Shown piece by piece: positions 44,394 to 53,491 of a stretch of DNA of 64,000 nucleotides. The notes under the pieces are model-generated. The model was not told where the DNA came from. It ran no database searches and saw only the letters and a list, made by a program, of their open reading frames with translations. The stretch is from NCBI RefSeq assembly GCF_009857595.1, contig NZ_WWCU01000033.1, positions 1 to 64,000 on the forward strand. Direction: 5' to 3'. Within the stretch, counting starts at the first letter, position 1. The number at the start of each line of letters is the position of its first letter. A program made the translations under genes and the position numbers. Source of the stretch: Pseudoduganella aquatica. Lineage in GTDB: Bacteria; Pseudomonadota; Gammaproteobacteria; Burkholderiales; Burkholderiaceae_D.

Positions 44394-46214
44394 ATGACCG
44401 CACAATTTGCCGCCGCAGTGGCGCCCGAGTTCTCCATGAGGAAGCCCAATTCGGAACAGGAGCGCGTGGCCGCGCTGGAACGCCTGGGCATACTGGACAG
44501 CCAGACCAATGAGTACTTCGACGGCGTGACGCGGCTGGCCATGACCATATTCGGCCTGCCGGGAGCCTTCATCTCCCTCATCGACCGCGACCGCCAATGG
44601 CTCAAGGCCAGCACCGGCTTCTGCACACCGGGCGACTCGCGCGAGCATTCCTTCTGCACCCACACCATCCAGGCCTCCGACGTGCTGGTGATCGAGGACA
44701 CGCACGAAGATCCGCGCTTCCGCGACAACCCCATGGTCACCGGTCCGGACCGGATCCGCTTCTATGCCGGCGCGCCCATGCTCACGCGCGACGGCTTCGC
44801 CATTGGCGCCTTGTGCATTATCGACCAGCAGCCGCGCCAGCTCAGCGAGTCGCAGCGCCACAAGCTGCAAGGACTGGCCGCGCTGGTGATGTCGCACATC
44901 GAGCTGCGGCGCGCCGTTGGCCACGTGGACGCGGTCAGCGGCATCGCCAACAAATTCCAGCTGGAGGTGGACCTGACCGAGCAATGCGGCGTGGCCGAAG
45001 GCGAAGAACGGGTGCTGGTCTATATCGACATGCCGGATGCGGCCAAGGCCTTCGAAATCGCCAGCGTGCTTGGCATCGCCGTGTACGACGACGTGGTGCG
45101 CAGCGTGGCAGGCAGATTGTCCGCCCTGTTCCGCCACCGCGCCACGCTGTATCACGTGACCGACACGCGCTTCGCCCTGCTCTCGAAAGATGGCGACACG
45201 GCGGCGTTTATCGCCTTCCTGGACAGCGTGGACGCCACCCTGCAAGAGCCGCTGCTGGGCCTGAACCTTCCGCTCAACCTGGACAGCTTTGGCGGCATCG
45301 TGCAGTTCAAGCTATGTCCGCAATCCTCCACCGATGCGCCGCGCAAAGCCTCGGCGGCCGTGAACCAGGCCCTGATCGGCCGCCAGCGCTGGAGCGCCTA
45401 CGACTCGCAGCTGGACGCCAGCCAGCAGCGCGCCTTCCGCCTGCTCAACAGCGTGCAGTCCAGCCTGGCCGACGACGCCTTCCACCTGGTCTACCAGCCC
45501 AAGCACGACGTGCGCACCGGCGCCTGCCACGCGGCCGAAGCGCTGCTGCGCTGGCAGCATCCGGAGCTGGGTTTTGTGTCGCCGGCGGAGTTCATCCCGC
45601 TGATAGAAAAGACCGCGCTGATCGGCCCCCTCACCCGCTGGATCATGCGCACAGCGATCAAGCAAACGGCGGCCTGGCACCGGCAAGGCCACGCCATCAA
45701 GATCGCCATCAACCTGTCGGCCTACAACTTCGAGGAAGTGGACATCTGCGAACGCTTGCTCGCCACTTGCCTGGAATTCGGGCTGGAGCCGCGCTACGTT
45801 GAAATCGAATGCACGGAAGGGACCTGGATGGAAAGCCCGGCCATCCTGAAAGCCATGCACGATATCCGCGCCGGGGGCATGAGTTTGGCGCTGGACGACT
45901 TCGGCACCGGCTACAGCAATTTCTCCTACCTCCAGAACGTGCCCGCCACCGTGGTCAAGGTGGACCAGTCGCTGATACGCAATGTGCACACCAGCGAGCG
46001 CGACCAGCGCATCGTCCGCTCGCTGATCGCCCTTGCCGCCGAGCTGCAGTACCAGGTGGTGGCCGAAGGCGTGGAGACGGCGGAGTCGCTGGAGCTGATA
46101 CGGAGCTGGGGCTGCCAGGTGGCTCAGGGCTACTACTTCGCCAAACCGCTGGCGGCGGATGCGTTTGTCGGGCACGTGGAGAAGTTCGTACAGCCGTCTT
46201 TTTCAAGCACTTAA
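44394..46214 (+). CDS. GAF-(degenerate GGDEF)-EAL cyclic-di-GMP phosphodiesterase
   Basis: 606 residues. GAF domain at ~20-170 (SLIDRDRQWLKASTGF, then REHSFCTHTI), a degenerate GGDEF-like middle (~175-335) with no GGDEF signature, and an EAL domain at ~355-600. EAL residues are intact: EALLRW, INLSAYN, IECTEG, DDFGTGYSN, KVDQSLI, AEGVET, so hydrolysis of c-di-GMP is expected. No membrane segment, so cytoplasmic. Confidence 0.9.
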   Translation: MTAQFAAAVAPEFSMRKPNSEQERVAALERLGILDSQTNEYFDGVTRLAMTIFGLPGAFISLIDRDRQWLKASTGFCTPGDSREHSFCTHTIQASDVLVIEDTHEDPRFRDNPMVTGPDRIRFYAGAPMLTRDGFAIGALCIIDQQPRQLSESQRHKLQGLAALVMSHIELRRAVGHVDAVSGIANKFQLEVDLTEQCGVAEGEERVLVYIDMPDAAKAFEIASVLGIAVYDDVVRSVAGRLSALFRHRATLYHVTDTRFALLSKDGDTAAFIAFLDSVDATLQEPLLGLNLPLNLDSFGGIVQFKLCPQSSTDAPRKASAAVNQALIGRQRWSAYDSQLDASQQRAFRLLNSVQSSLADDAFHLVYQPKHDVRTGACHAAEALLRWQHPELGFVSPAEFIPLIEKTALIGPLTRWIMRTAIKQTAAWHRQGHAIKIAINLSAYNFEEVDICERLLATCLEFGLEPRYVEIECTEGTWMESPAILKAMHDIRAGGMSLALDDFGTGYSNFSYLQNVPATVVKVDQSLIRNVHTSERDQRIVRSLIALAAELQYQVVAEGVETAESLELIRSWGCQVAQGYYFAKPLAADAFVGHVEKFVQPSFSST

Positions 46215-46310
46215 GCCATCAAATACGGCACATATAGATCGTACACGCGTCACATTGCAGTCATAAACATTCGCTAGCATCACGGTTTCCAATCACACCC
46301 GAGGAAATCC

Positions 46311-47261
46311 ATGAACTACCGCTTGATGATGACTGCAGGACTGGCCCTGTGCGCCAGCCCGGCTTTTGCCCTGAACATCGTGCTCACCAACGACGACGGC
46401 CTGACCAGCAATCTGAAGGCCCTGTACGACGAGCTGAAAGCCGCCGGGCATTCGGTCATTGTTTCGGTGCCCTGCTCCGGACAAAGCGGCCGCAGCTCGG
46501 CCATCGTCATGTACAGCACCACCAACATCGTGCCCGACAACGACAAGACGCAGATCGAAGCCGAAGGCGGCTGCCACAACGGCGCCGCGCCGCTGGGCGC
46601 TCCCGCTGTTGGTCCGTTCACCAAGACCGGCTACACCGGTGGCGACTTCAACTACGTGCACGGCACCCCGGTCATGTCCACCATGTACGGCCTGGACGTG
46701 CTGGCGCAGGCACGCTGGGGCAAGGCGCCGGACCTTGTGCTGTCCGGCCCCAATGAAGGCCAGAACGTGGGCAAGCTGGTGATCAATTCGGGCACCATAG
46801 GCAATGCGCAATTCGCAGCGGGACGCGGCATTCCGGCCATCGCCCTGAGCGCCGGCGCCAACACCACCGACAACGCCACCCTGGCCAGCCCCATCTCCCG
46901 CACCGTGGCGCAGCTCACCACCAAGCTGATCTCCGCGCTGCAGGCCAAGGCAGGCTCCTCGCCGCTGCTGCCGGCCGGCGTTGCGCTGAACGTGAACTTC
47001 CCCGATGTGCCAAGCACCACCACGCCTTGGGCCTTCTCGCGCCAGGGCACCTACGACACCTACAACCTCAAATTCAGCAGCGCGGCCCCATGGGGATTGA
47101 GCGGATCGGCTCCGGGCGCGGCCACCGCCGAACAGGCCGAGGATGAAGCGCTGGTCTACAAGACCAAGGTGTCCGTCACCGCCATGCAGGTGGGCTACGA
47201 GCAGCGTCCCGCCGGCCAGCAGTGGCTGCGCCTGCGCCTGCGTGACCTGTTTGCTCAATGA
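46311..47261 (+). CDS. exported SurE-like nucleotidase
   Basis: 316 residues. A signal peptide (MMTAGLALCASPAFA) is followed at once by the SurE start LNIVLTNDDGLTSNLKAL and LVLSGPNEGQNVGKLVINSG. SurE enzymes hydrolyse 5'/3'-nucleotides and are usually cytoplasmic; this one should be periplasmic or secreted. GAGGAA precedes ATG. Overlaps the lipoprotein gene by 4 nt. Confidence 0.85.
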   Translation: MNYRLMMTAGLALCASPAFALNIVLTNDDGLTSNLKALYDELKAAGHSVIVSVPCSGQSGRSSAIVMYSTTNIVPDNDKTQIEAEGGCHNGAAPLGAPAVGPFTKTGYTGGDFNYVHGTPVMSTMYGLDVLAQARWGKAPDLVLSGPNEGQNVGKLVINSGTIGNAQFAAGRGIPAIALSAGANTTDNATLASPISRTVAQLTTKLISALQAKAGSSPLLPAGVALNVNFPDVPSTTTPWAFSRQGTYDTYNLKFSSAAPWGLSGSAPGAATAEQAEDEALVYKTKVSVTAMQVGYEQRPAGQQWLRLRLRDLFAQ

Positions 47262-47923
47262 GGCGCGCCATGATGCACAAGACTTACACCCGCGCCGGCG
47301 CCGCGCGCCTGCTGCCGATCCTGCTGCCGCTGATGCTGGCCGCCTGCAGCAGCGGCGGCGATGATGCGCCCACCGTGAAGGTGACCGAGCTGCCTGCCGG
47401 CGTGTACGCGGTCAGCGCCGGCGACGCCGCCAGCCCGACTGCGGGTAGATACTACGCGGCAGCAGACGGCAGCCGCCTGCTGGTGCTCAATGCAGGAACC
47501 CAGCTGGCATCGGCCATGTACCAGCGCGAGACGGACGGCAAATGGAAAATGACGCCTGCCGCCACCAGCGATACGGCGCTGGATCTGCTGAACAGCAGCG
47601 CCATCCCGTCGAACGTGCTCAATGCCGCAGCCATCGCGCGCAGCTACACCGTCCGCCTGGCGGCAGGCGGCGTGGCGGCATTTTCGGTGAACGCCAGCGG
47701 CGATATCGTTGCGGGCGCCACCAGCTGCAAGCTGTCCGGCAAGCTCGCCGCCAGCGCACTGCCGCAAACGCTCAAGCTCTCGCTCGGCACCGCCGGCTGC
47801 GGCGACCTGCCTGCGCAGTCCGAGGGCTTCCTGGTAGCCGACAGTGACTACGCGCCGGCCGCCTTCCGCCTGCTCACCTCCGGCGCCGCGGCGCCGCTTG
47901 ACCTGTGGGCCTATCCGGAATAG
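47258..47923 (+). CDS. lipoprotein of unknown function
   Basis: 221 residues. Lipobox LMLAACSSGGDD. The remainder is a beta-rich domain with two late cysteines (TSCKLSG, TAGCGD) that may form a disulfide. ATG 47258 overlaps the surE stop; ATG 47270 is an alternative. Its 3' end overlaps the convergent TetR gene by 50 nt. No family recognised. Confidence 0.7.
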   Translation: MRRAMMHKTYTRAGAARLLPILLPLMLAACSSGGDDAPTVKVTELPAGVYAVSAGDAASPTAGRYYAAADGSRLLVLNAGTQLASAMYQRETDGKWKMTPAATSDTALDLLNSSAIPSNVLNAAAIARSYTVRLAAGGVAAFSVNASGDIVAGATSCKLSGKLAASALPQTLKLSLGTAGCGDLPAQSEGFLVADSDYAPAAFRLLTSGAAAPLDLWAYPE

Positions 47924-49166
47924 GCTGGCCCGCTCCCGCCTGCAGCCACTTCGCGGTGGCTGCAAAGGCCGAGGCGACCGAATTCTCGGACGCCTCGCCC
48001 GGCGGCTCGAGATTGGTCAAGCCGGTCAGCCCCATCGAGATCACCTGGGCGCACAAGCCATCGATGCCGCGCGCGCCGGGCATGTACTGTTCAAACACTT
48101 TCACCAGGTTGTTGCCGCGCCGGCTGCGCAAGCTGGCCGTGTAGTCTTTCAGATCGGGCATGCGCGCGGCGGCAATGGCCACCGCGAAGTTGGCGCGCGC
48201 CAGGTCCAGCTTTTTGCCGTCGCCCGCTATCCGCAAGCGCTGCAATTCCGTCAGGCTGCCCGCATCCACCGCCAGCAGGATGTGCGCGGCGATGGACTCC
48301 AGGCCCGCTATCACGAGGTCGTACTGCGTGGGGAAACGATAGCTCAGCGTCGTGTGCGGCACACCGATTTCCGCCGCAATGGCCCGGTGCGTAAGCCCGC
48401 CGACGCCCTGTTCGGCCAGCCGTATGCCGCAGGCGCGCGCGGCCAGCGCCATCCATGCGGGCGTTTGGCCCGTGCCGGATTCGGCGGCCAGCTTGTCGCC
48501 TCCAGGCTGCATCTGTTCGATCAGCAGCGCGAACAGGACGGCGCCCGCCTCGTCCGGCGCGGCAGCAAGGCCGCCGGCGAACAGCCGTTGCAAGCACACC
48601 CGCCGCAGCATGCGGTAGGACGAGACGGCGTTCAGGGCCACGCTGTAGGCGAGTTCCGCCACAACGTAGCCTTGCCACCACGCGCACTCCACCAAGGCTC
48701 CGGCCAGCCCGGCCCTCCGGGCAAACTCGTGCCAGAACGCGCGCCGCTCCTCAGCCCAGGGCTCGAAGGCGGGACGCAGCGCCGCGTCCCAGGTGCAGGC
48801 ATGCAGCATTTCCAGGTAGAGCATGGAGATGGCGCGCTGTTCCGTGACCAGGTCGTCGAGTATGGCTTCCGCCATATCGGCTGCGATGGACGGCGGCGGG
48901 CTGCCCAAACCCGCCAGCAGCTTGCGCCAGTGGTCCAGGCGCTGCGCGTCATGCTCGCGCGCCGCTCGGCAAATGGCGGCGATAATATCTGCACGCGCAC
49001 CGTAGTGATTGCTGAGCACTGTTACGGATACACCCAGCGCTTCGGCCAGGGGCCGCAAGGTCAGGCCAACCAGCCCTTCCGCCGCAACGATGCGGCAGGC
49101 CGCAGCCAGCAAGGCATTTGCCTGCGGCGCTTTTCTGGACCTTTTTTCAACGGCGGGGTCGGACAA
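47874..49166 (-). CDS. tandem TetR-family regulator (two HTH domains)
   Basis: 430 residues, twice the usual TetR size. HTH 1: CRIVAAEGLVGLTLRPLAEA, then LGVSVTVLSNHYG. HTH 2 near residue 240: ARACGIRLAEQGVGGLTHRA, then IAAEIGVPHTTLSYRFPTQ. Each is followed by an all-helical ligand region, so one polypeptide may act as a pseudo-dimer. It faces the CHAD gene divergently. Confidence 0.82.
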   Translation of the reverse strand: MSDPAVEKRSRKAPQANALLAAACRIVAAEGLVGLTLRPLAEALGVSVTVLSNHYGARADIIAAICRAAREHDAQRLDHWRKLLAGLGSPPPSIAADMAEAILDDLVTEQRAISMLYLEMLHACTWDAALRPAFEPWAEERRAFWHEFARRAGLAGALVECAWWQGYVVAELAYSVALNAVSSYRMLRRVCLQRLFAGGLAAAPDEAGAVLFALLIEQMQPGGDKLAAESGTGQTPAWMALAARACGIRLAEQGVGGLTHRAIAAEIGVPHTTLSYRFPTQYDLVIAGLESIAAHILLAVDAGSLTELQRLRIAGDGKKLDLARANFAVAIAAARMPDLKDYTASLRSRRGNNLVKVFEQYMPGARGIDGLCAQVISMGLTGLTNLEPPGEASENSVASAFAATAKWLQAGAGQPIPDRPTGQAAPRRRR

Positions 49167-49254
49167 TGGGGGCTCGGGGAGGGGAGGCGGAAATCAGGCC
49201 GATTGTAAAACATTTGTCCTGAATTGTGGAAATTCAAACCGGTGGAGGCCAGCA

Positions 49255-50124
49255 ATGGAAACCGTCAGGCTAAAAAAGAAGATGGCACTGGCAAACGCGT
49301 TCAGCGCGCTGGGCCGGAGCTGCGTGGCGCAAATGGAAGCTAACATGGCCGGCGTGCAGGCCAGGGATGCCGAAAGCTTGCACCAGATGCGGGTTGCGCT
49401 GCGCCGCTTGCGCGCGCTGCTGAAGATGTTCGAGCCGCTGGTCACGGCACCGCAGAATATTCAGAAGGGCCTGGACTGGCTGGCCGCCGCACTGGGTCCG
49501 GTACGCGACTGGGATGTACTGGCCGGCACCACCCTCAAGCGGGTGCGCGGCGCTGATACGTCAGCACTCAGCGAAACGGCTCTCGCAAAAGCAGCCAAAC
49601 TGCACCGCGCAATGCTGCGGACACTGGACTCACCCCGCTTCAAGAAGCTTATGCTGCGCCTGAACAGCTGGATGCAGGAAAAACAGTGGCGGAACGACGT
49701 GACCGAGGCTGGCCGCGTGGCCATGAAAAAACAGGCTGCGCGCAGCGCCATACCGCTGCTGAAAAAGGCGGAAAAGCGGCTACGCAAACGCATCGCGTTG
49801 CTGGAGCCGCGCGAAGCCCCGGCGGTTCACCGCGTGCGCATCGCAGCCAAGAAGGCGCGCTACGGCGCAGAGTTCTTCCGCGATCTTCTGGACCGGGAAA
49901 AGGCCGCGAACTATATACACAAGCTGTCTGCGCTTCAGGACAGGCTAGGCATGTTGAACGACATGACGGTGGCCGCGCGGCTGCTGGCAGAACTCCAGTA
50001 TGAAAATAGTCAGCTGGCGCAGGCGGCGGCGTTCTCGCTTGGCTACCTGTCTGCGGAGGCCGAAGCTGGTCTTGAGCAGCTGGAAAAACCGCTCAAGGCC
50101 GTCGCAAAGCTACGCATGACCTGA
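49255..50124 (+). CDS. CHAD-domain protein
   Basis: 289 residues. CHAD histidine/arginine motifs: LHQMRVALRRLRALLKMFEP and VHRVRIAAKKARYGAEFFRD. CHAD domains bind polyphosphate. There is no CYTH domain fused. GGTGGAGG precedes ATG 49255. Confidence 0.88.
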   Translation: METVRLKKKMALANAFSALGRSCVAQMEANMAGVQARDAESLHQMRVALRRLRALLKMFEPLVTAPQNIQKGLDWLAAALGPVRDWDVLAGTTLKRVRGADTSALSETALAKAAKLHRAMLRTLDSPRFKKLMLRLNSWMQEKQWRNDVTEAGRVAMKKQAARSAIPLLKKAEKRLRKRIALLEPREAPAVHRVRIAAKKARYGAEFFRDLLDREKAANYIHKLSALQDRLGMLNDMTVAARLLAELQYENSQLAQAAAFSLGYLSAEAEAGLEQLEKPLKAVAKLRMT

Positions 50125-50126
50125 TA

Positions 50127-50149
50127 GCCTGCTGAATGCATTCGCAGGC
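50127..50149. terminator. possible bidirectional terminator
   Basis: GCCTGC-T-GAAT and ATTCGCAGGC form an approximately 10-bp stem with one bulge between the convergent CHAD and DUF4214 genes. The T-run after it is short. Confidence 0.4.
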
Positions 50150-50163
50150 GTTATTCTGCCTGA

Positions 50164-52077
50164 CTAGAACACCCAGTGAATCTTGCCGCGCAAGGGGGCA
50201 GCACCGGCCCCGCAGCGGTTCTCGAAACGCACGTCCAGCGTCTTTACCTTGCCGAATGAATAGGTGATGCCATCGATCGCGAACCACCCCGCATCCGGAG
50301 CAGAGGTGCACCCCCGCCCCATGCCGCCCCAGTCAATTCCGCCCCATGCGGCTTTATGGTAGGGATAGCGCGACAAGCCGCCGTAGTAGCCCGGCTTCAG
50401 TTCGCGCAGCGCAGCCATGGCGGCAAGCTGCCCGGTCCACTTGTCGCCGCTGGGGCCGTCGTTCACATTGACGCTGAACAGTGTGCCAGAGACGGTGACC
50501 GCCGTTCCGCCCGCGTGCGTGTACAAATAGGTCTTGCCCAGGCCGACCGTGTCGCCCGCAACGCTTTCAAGGTAGACGTAATTGCCGGACGGCGCGCTGG
50601 CGGTGGGCGTCCACAGGCCGGCGGGCATAGGCAGCACCGGCAGCGGCACGTTGGTGGTGTCGGACGCATCCCAATGGATCTGGCCATGCAGCACGCCTGG
50701 GGCGCCGTCGCAGCGCTGCTCGAAGCGCAGGTCGATCGCGGCCAGTTCGCTGCCGCTGTAGCGCACTTTGTCGATCACGAACCAGCCTGCGGGCGCGGCG
50801 CACTTGCCGTCGGGGTTATCCCAGCGGAACGCGCCTGCTGTGCCTTCGCCCATCGGGAGGCCGGACAGGTCGCCATAATAGCCGGGCACCAGCCGGGTGC
50901 CCTTGCCCGGCAGCTGGAACAGGCCGCCCCAGTTCTCCCTTTCCCAGGTGCTGTAGCTGCGTTTCAGCCACACGTCTGCGACGTTGCTGTGCGCGGACAA
51001 GCTGAAGGCAGCATCGCTCTGCGTGTACAGATAGCTGCGGTTGCCAACGATAGCGTCGCCTTCCGTGCCCTGAAGATAAACATAGTTACCGCTTGCAGGC
51101 ACCTTGCCCGCATCCGCTTTCCAGACGCTCGGAATGGTCTTGGCCGTCACCTGCAGCGACGCCTGGCTGCTGAACGAGGCGCCATCCCCTACCACCAGCG
51201 TGAGTCCGTAAGTACCGGCGAGATCGGCCGTGAAGGCAGGAGCCGCACTGTCTGCGTCCGACAGACCCGCCTTGCTTCCCTCCGGCTTGGAGGACAAGGT
51301 CCAACGGTAGGAAACCTTCCTGGCTGCGGAGCTGGCGCTGCCGTCGAGCCGCACCTCCGTCCCGACGAGCACCTCCTGCGACGCACCGGGGCGGGCGACA
51401 GGCGTGTAATTCACGCCTGGCTCGTACAGAACCACGCCCTGGCTCATGGCCGCCCGCGTGCCGTCCAGGTTCTCCTGGCTTTCGCTGAAGCTGACCAGCA
51501 CTTGCGCCACCGTTGCGCGGCCCTGCGTCAAAACGCCAAGCCAGTAGGCGACGCCAGCCGCATCGCCCTCGCGGCGCAGCACGTTTCTGTACAGATTATC
51601 GACAGTGGCCTGCGCGCCCGGCGATTTGCCATACAAAGCCTGGTACTCCGAGGACGTGGCAAACCCGGTGGCGATGGTATCGAGCGACGCGCCCTGCTCC
51701 AGCAAGGGCGCCCAGTAGCTCAATCCCGCAGCGTCGGGCGCGCGATTGAATGCGGCCTGGTACAGCCTCAGTATGCGGGCGGCGGCGCTACCTGTTCCAA
51801 ACACCAGGCTGCAGTCGTCGAAGCGCAGCGTACTGTCAGCCGGCACGGCAACCTGCGCGCCAGCCTTGCTGGTCACCGTGATCGAAGCGGCACCGGCGGA
51901 GATGGTGTAGTCCTCGCGCAGTCCTGGAAATTGCTTGACGCTGGCCGCTGCTGCGGCACTGCTTGGGGCGGAGCCACCCAGCAGTTTTCGGGCGCCGGCG
52001 CTATCCTGCTGCGCGCCATCGCCACCGCAAGCGGTCAATCCTGCGCACAGCAGCACTACAGACGCAAATCTGAACAT
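50164..52077 (-). CDS. DUF4214/PKD-like lipoprotein with a duplicated C-terminal domain
   Basis: 637 residues. Lipobox LTACGG. Two DUF4214 units (residues ~95-200: ILRLYQAAFNRAPDAAGLSY, then NLYRNVLRREGDAAGVAYWL), a PKD-like region (~225-320), then two copies of a ~140-residue domain that both begin SGNYVYL and contain YLYT, GYYG and DxRFExRC. Such proteins are common on the surface of Oxalobacteraceae; function unknown. ATG 52077 gives the signal peptide. Confidence 0.78.
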   Translation of the reverse strand: MFRFASVVLLCAGLTACGGDGAQQDSAGARKLLGGSAPSSAAAAASVKQFPGLREDYTISAGAASITVTSKAGAQVAVPADSTLRFDDCSLVFGTGSAAARILRLYQAAFNRAPDAAGLSYWAPLLEQGASLDTIATGFATSSEYQALYGKSPGAQATVDNLYRNVLRREGDAAGVAYWLGVLTQGRATVAQVLVSFSESQENLDGTRAAMSQGVVLYEPGVNYTPVARPGASQEVLVGTEVRLDGSASSAARKVSYRWTLSSKPEGSKAGLSDADSAAPAFTADLAGTYGLTLVVGDGASFSSQASLQVTAKTIPSVWKADAGKVPASGNYVYLQGTEGDAIVGNRSYLYTQSDAAFSLSAHSNVADVWLKRSYSTWERENWGGLFQLPGKGTRLVPGYYGDLSGLPMGEGTAGAFRWDNPDGKCAAPAGWFVIDKVRYSGSELAAIDLRFEQRCDGAPGVLHGQIHWDASDTTNVPLPVLPMPAGLWTPTASAPSGNYVYLESVAGDTVGLGKTYLYTHAGGTAVTVSGTLFSVNVNDGPSGDKWTGQLAAMAALRELKPGYYGGLSRYPYHKAAWGGIDWGGMGRGCTSAPDAGWFAIDGITYSFGKVKTLDVRFENRCGAGAAPLRGKIHWVF

Positions 52078-52261
52078 ACTTTCAAGCCTGACTGACGGAA
52101 AAAGGTGCCAAGCGTACCACGCAGTTCCCGCCTGAATTGTCACCAATAACCACCGGCCAATATCGCCCCAGCGCACTGGCGCATAGCGCGAACCGGCTTA
52201 CTGCCGGTTTTACAGCAGCCAATGCGCTAAAATACCCCGTACCTTCAACGATGTAAAACCG

Positions 52262-53491
52262 ATGAACGATGAAAATGCTGGCGCTCGCCGCCCAATATCC
52301 GGCAGCACGATATGGACCCATCGCCATATGCGGCTGGCTGCGGCGTCGCTGGTGATGGTGTTGAATGCCGGGGCTGCGGTAGCGGATGTATCAAAACCGC
52401 CGCAGGCCATGGCCGCCACGGATGCCACGCCAGACACGGTAACCGTGCAGCGCGGCGACCTGCAGCAAACAGTCGACGCAATCGGGAAATTGCAGTTCCA
52501 TCGCGTTTCGGACGTCAGTGTCCAGACGGCGGGCCAATTGAAAGCGGTACTGTTCGCCGTTGGGGATACGGTGCACGAAGGCACGGTGGTAATGGAGATG
52601 TCGCCGGCGGTCCAGGCCATCCAGGTCGAAAGCAATCGTGCGCAAATGGCGCGGCTGCAGGCCGAGCTGGCGGACCAGCAGGCGCAAACCGATTTCGCCG
52701 AGTTGCAGTTCAAGCGCCAGACGCAGCTCAAGGCGCAAAACGCCACGCGGGAAGAAAGCGTCGAATCGAGCCGCATGAATCTGTCTTCGGCGCGCGCCCG
52801 CATGGACTCCATCAAAGCGCAGATTCAGCAGCTCCAGGCGACGCTGAAATTCGATGAAGAAAGCCGCCAGCATACGCAGATATTGGCGCCGATCTCCGGG
52901 ACCGTCGTGGCCGTGAATGCGCGCCCCGGACAAGCGGTCAGCATCGGCCAGGCGGGCGCGCCATTGCTGCGCATTGCGGACCTGTCGCAAATGACGGTCC
53001 AGGCGCGCGTGGCGGAAGCCGATGTGACGCGCCTGCGGCGCGGCATGACGGCCAATTTCCAGACGCCCGGCTATCCGGGCCGCACCTGGTCGGGCAAGCT
53101 GCGCCAGGTGCTTCCCGTGCCTGCCGAGGGAACCGGCGAACAGGGCAAGCAGACTTTCTACAACGTTCTGTTCGAGGTCGACAATCCGGAGCAGGATTTG
53201 ATGAGCGGGATGACGGCCCAGGTGCAGTTCGTCGTCGCGCAGGCCAAGGATGCCTTGCTGCTGCCGGCCCACTTGCTGGGCAAGCGCGACGCGGCGGGAA
53301 TGTATGAGGTCCGCGTCGTGAACGCCAACCGGCAGATCGTGCCGCGCGCAGTGAAGGTCGGCATGCGCAATCAGCAGCAGGTACAGGTGTTGTCCGGCCT
53401 GGAGGCCGGCGAGCAAGTTCTGGCAGGGCCGGTGCCCGTGCCGGCTGTCGCTCCCCTGCCCAAGCGGGCAGCACTGATGGGGACGCCATGA
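52262..53491 (+). CDS. efflux periplasmic adaptor (MacA/RND membrane fusion type)
   Basis: 409 residues. Signal/anchor around residues 23-42 (an in-frame ATG at 52328 would start just before it). Lipoyl half-motifs TVTVQRGDLQQTVDAIGKLQ and ILAPISGTVVAVNARPGQ flank a coiled-coil hairpin (~115-200); beta-barrel at VQARVAEADVTRLRRGM. It bridges an inner-membrane pump to an outer-membrane channel. No pump gene follows. Confidence 0.86.
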   Translation: MNDENAGARRPISGSTIWTHRHMRLAAASLVMVLNAGAAVADVSKPPQAMAATDATPDTVTVQRGDLQQTVDAIGKLQFHRVSDVSVQTAGQLKAVLFAVGDTVHEGTVVMEMSPAVQAIQVESNRAQMARLQAELADQQAQTDFAELQFKRQTQLKAQNATREESVESSRMNLSSARARMDSIKAQIQQLQATLKFDEESRQHTQILAPISGTVVAVNARPGQAVSIGQAGAPLLRIADLSQMTVQARVAEADVTRLRRGMTANFQTPGYPGRTWSGKLRQVLPVPAEGTGEQGKQTFYNVLFEVDNPEQDLMSGMTAQVQFVVAQAKDALLLPAHLLGKRDAAGMYEVRVVNANRQIVPRAVKVGMRNQQQVQVLSGLEAGEQVLAGPVPVPAVAPLPKRAALMGTP

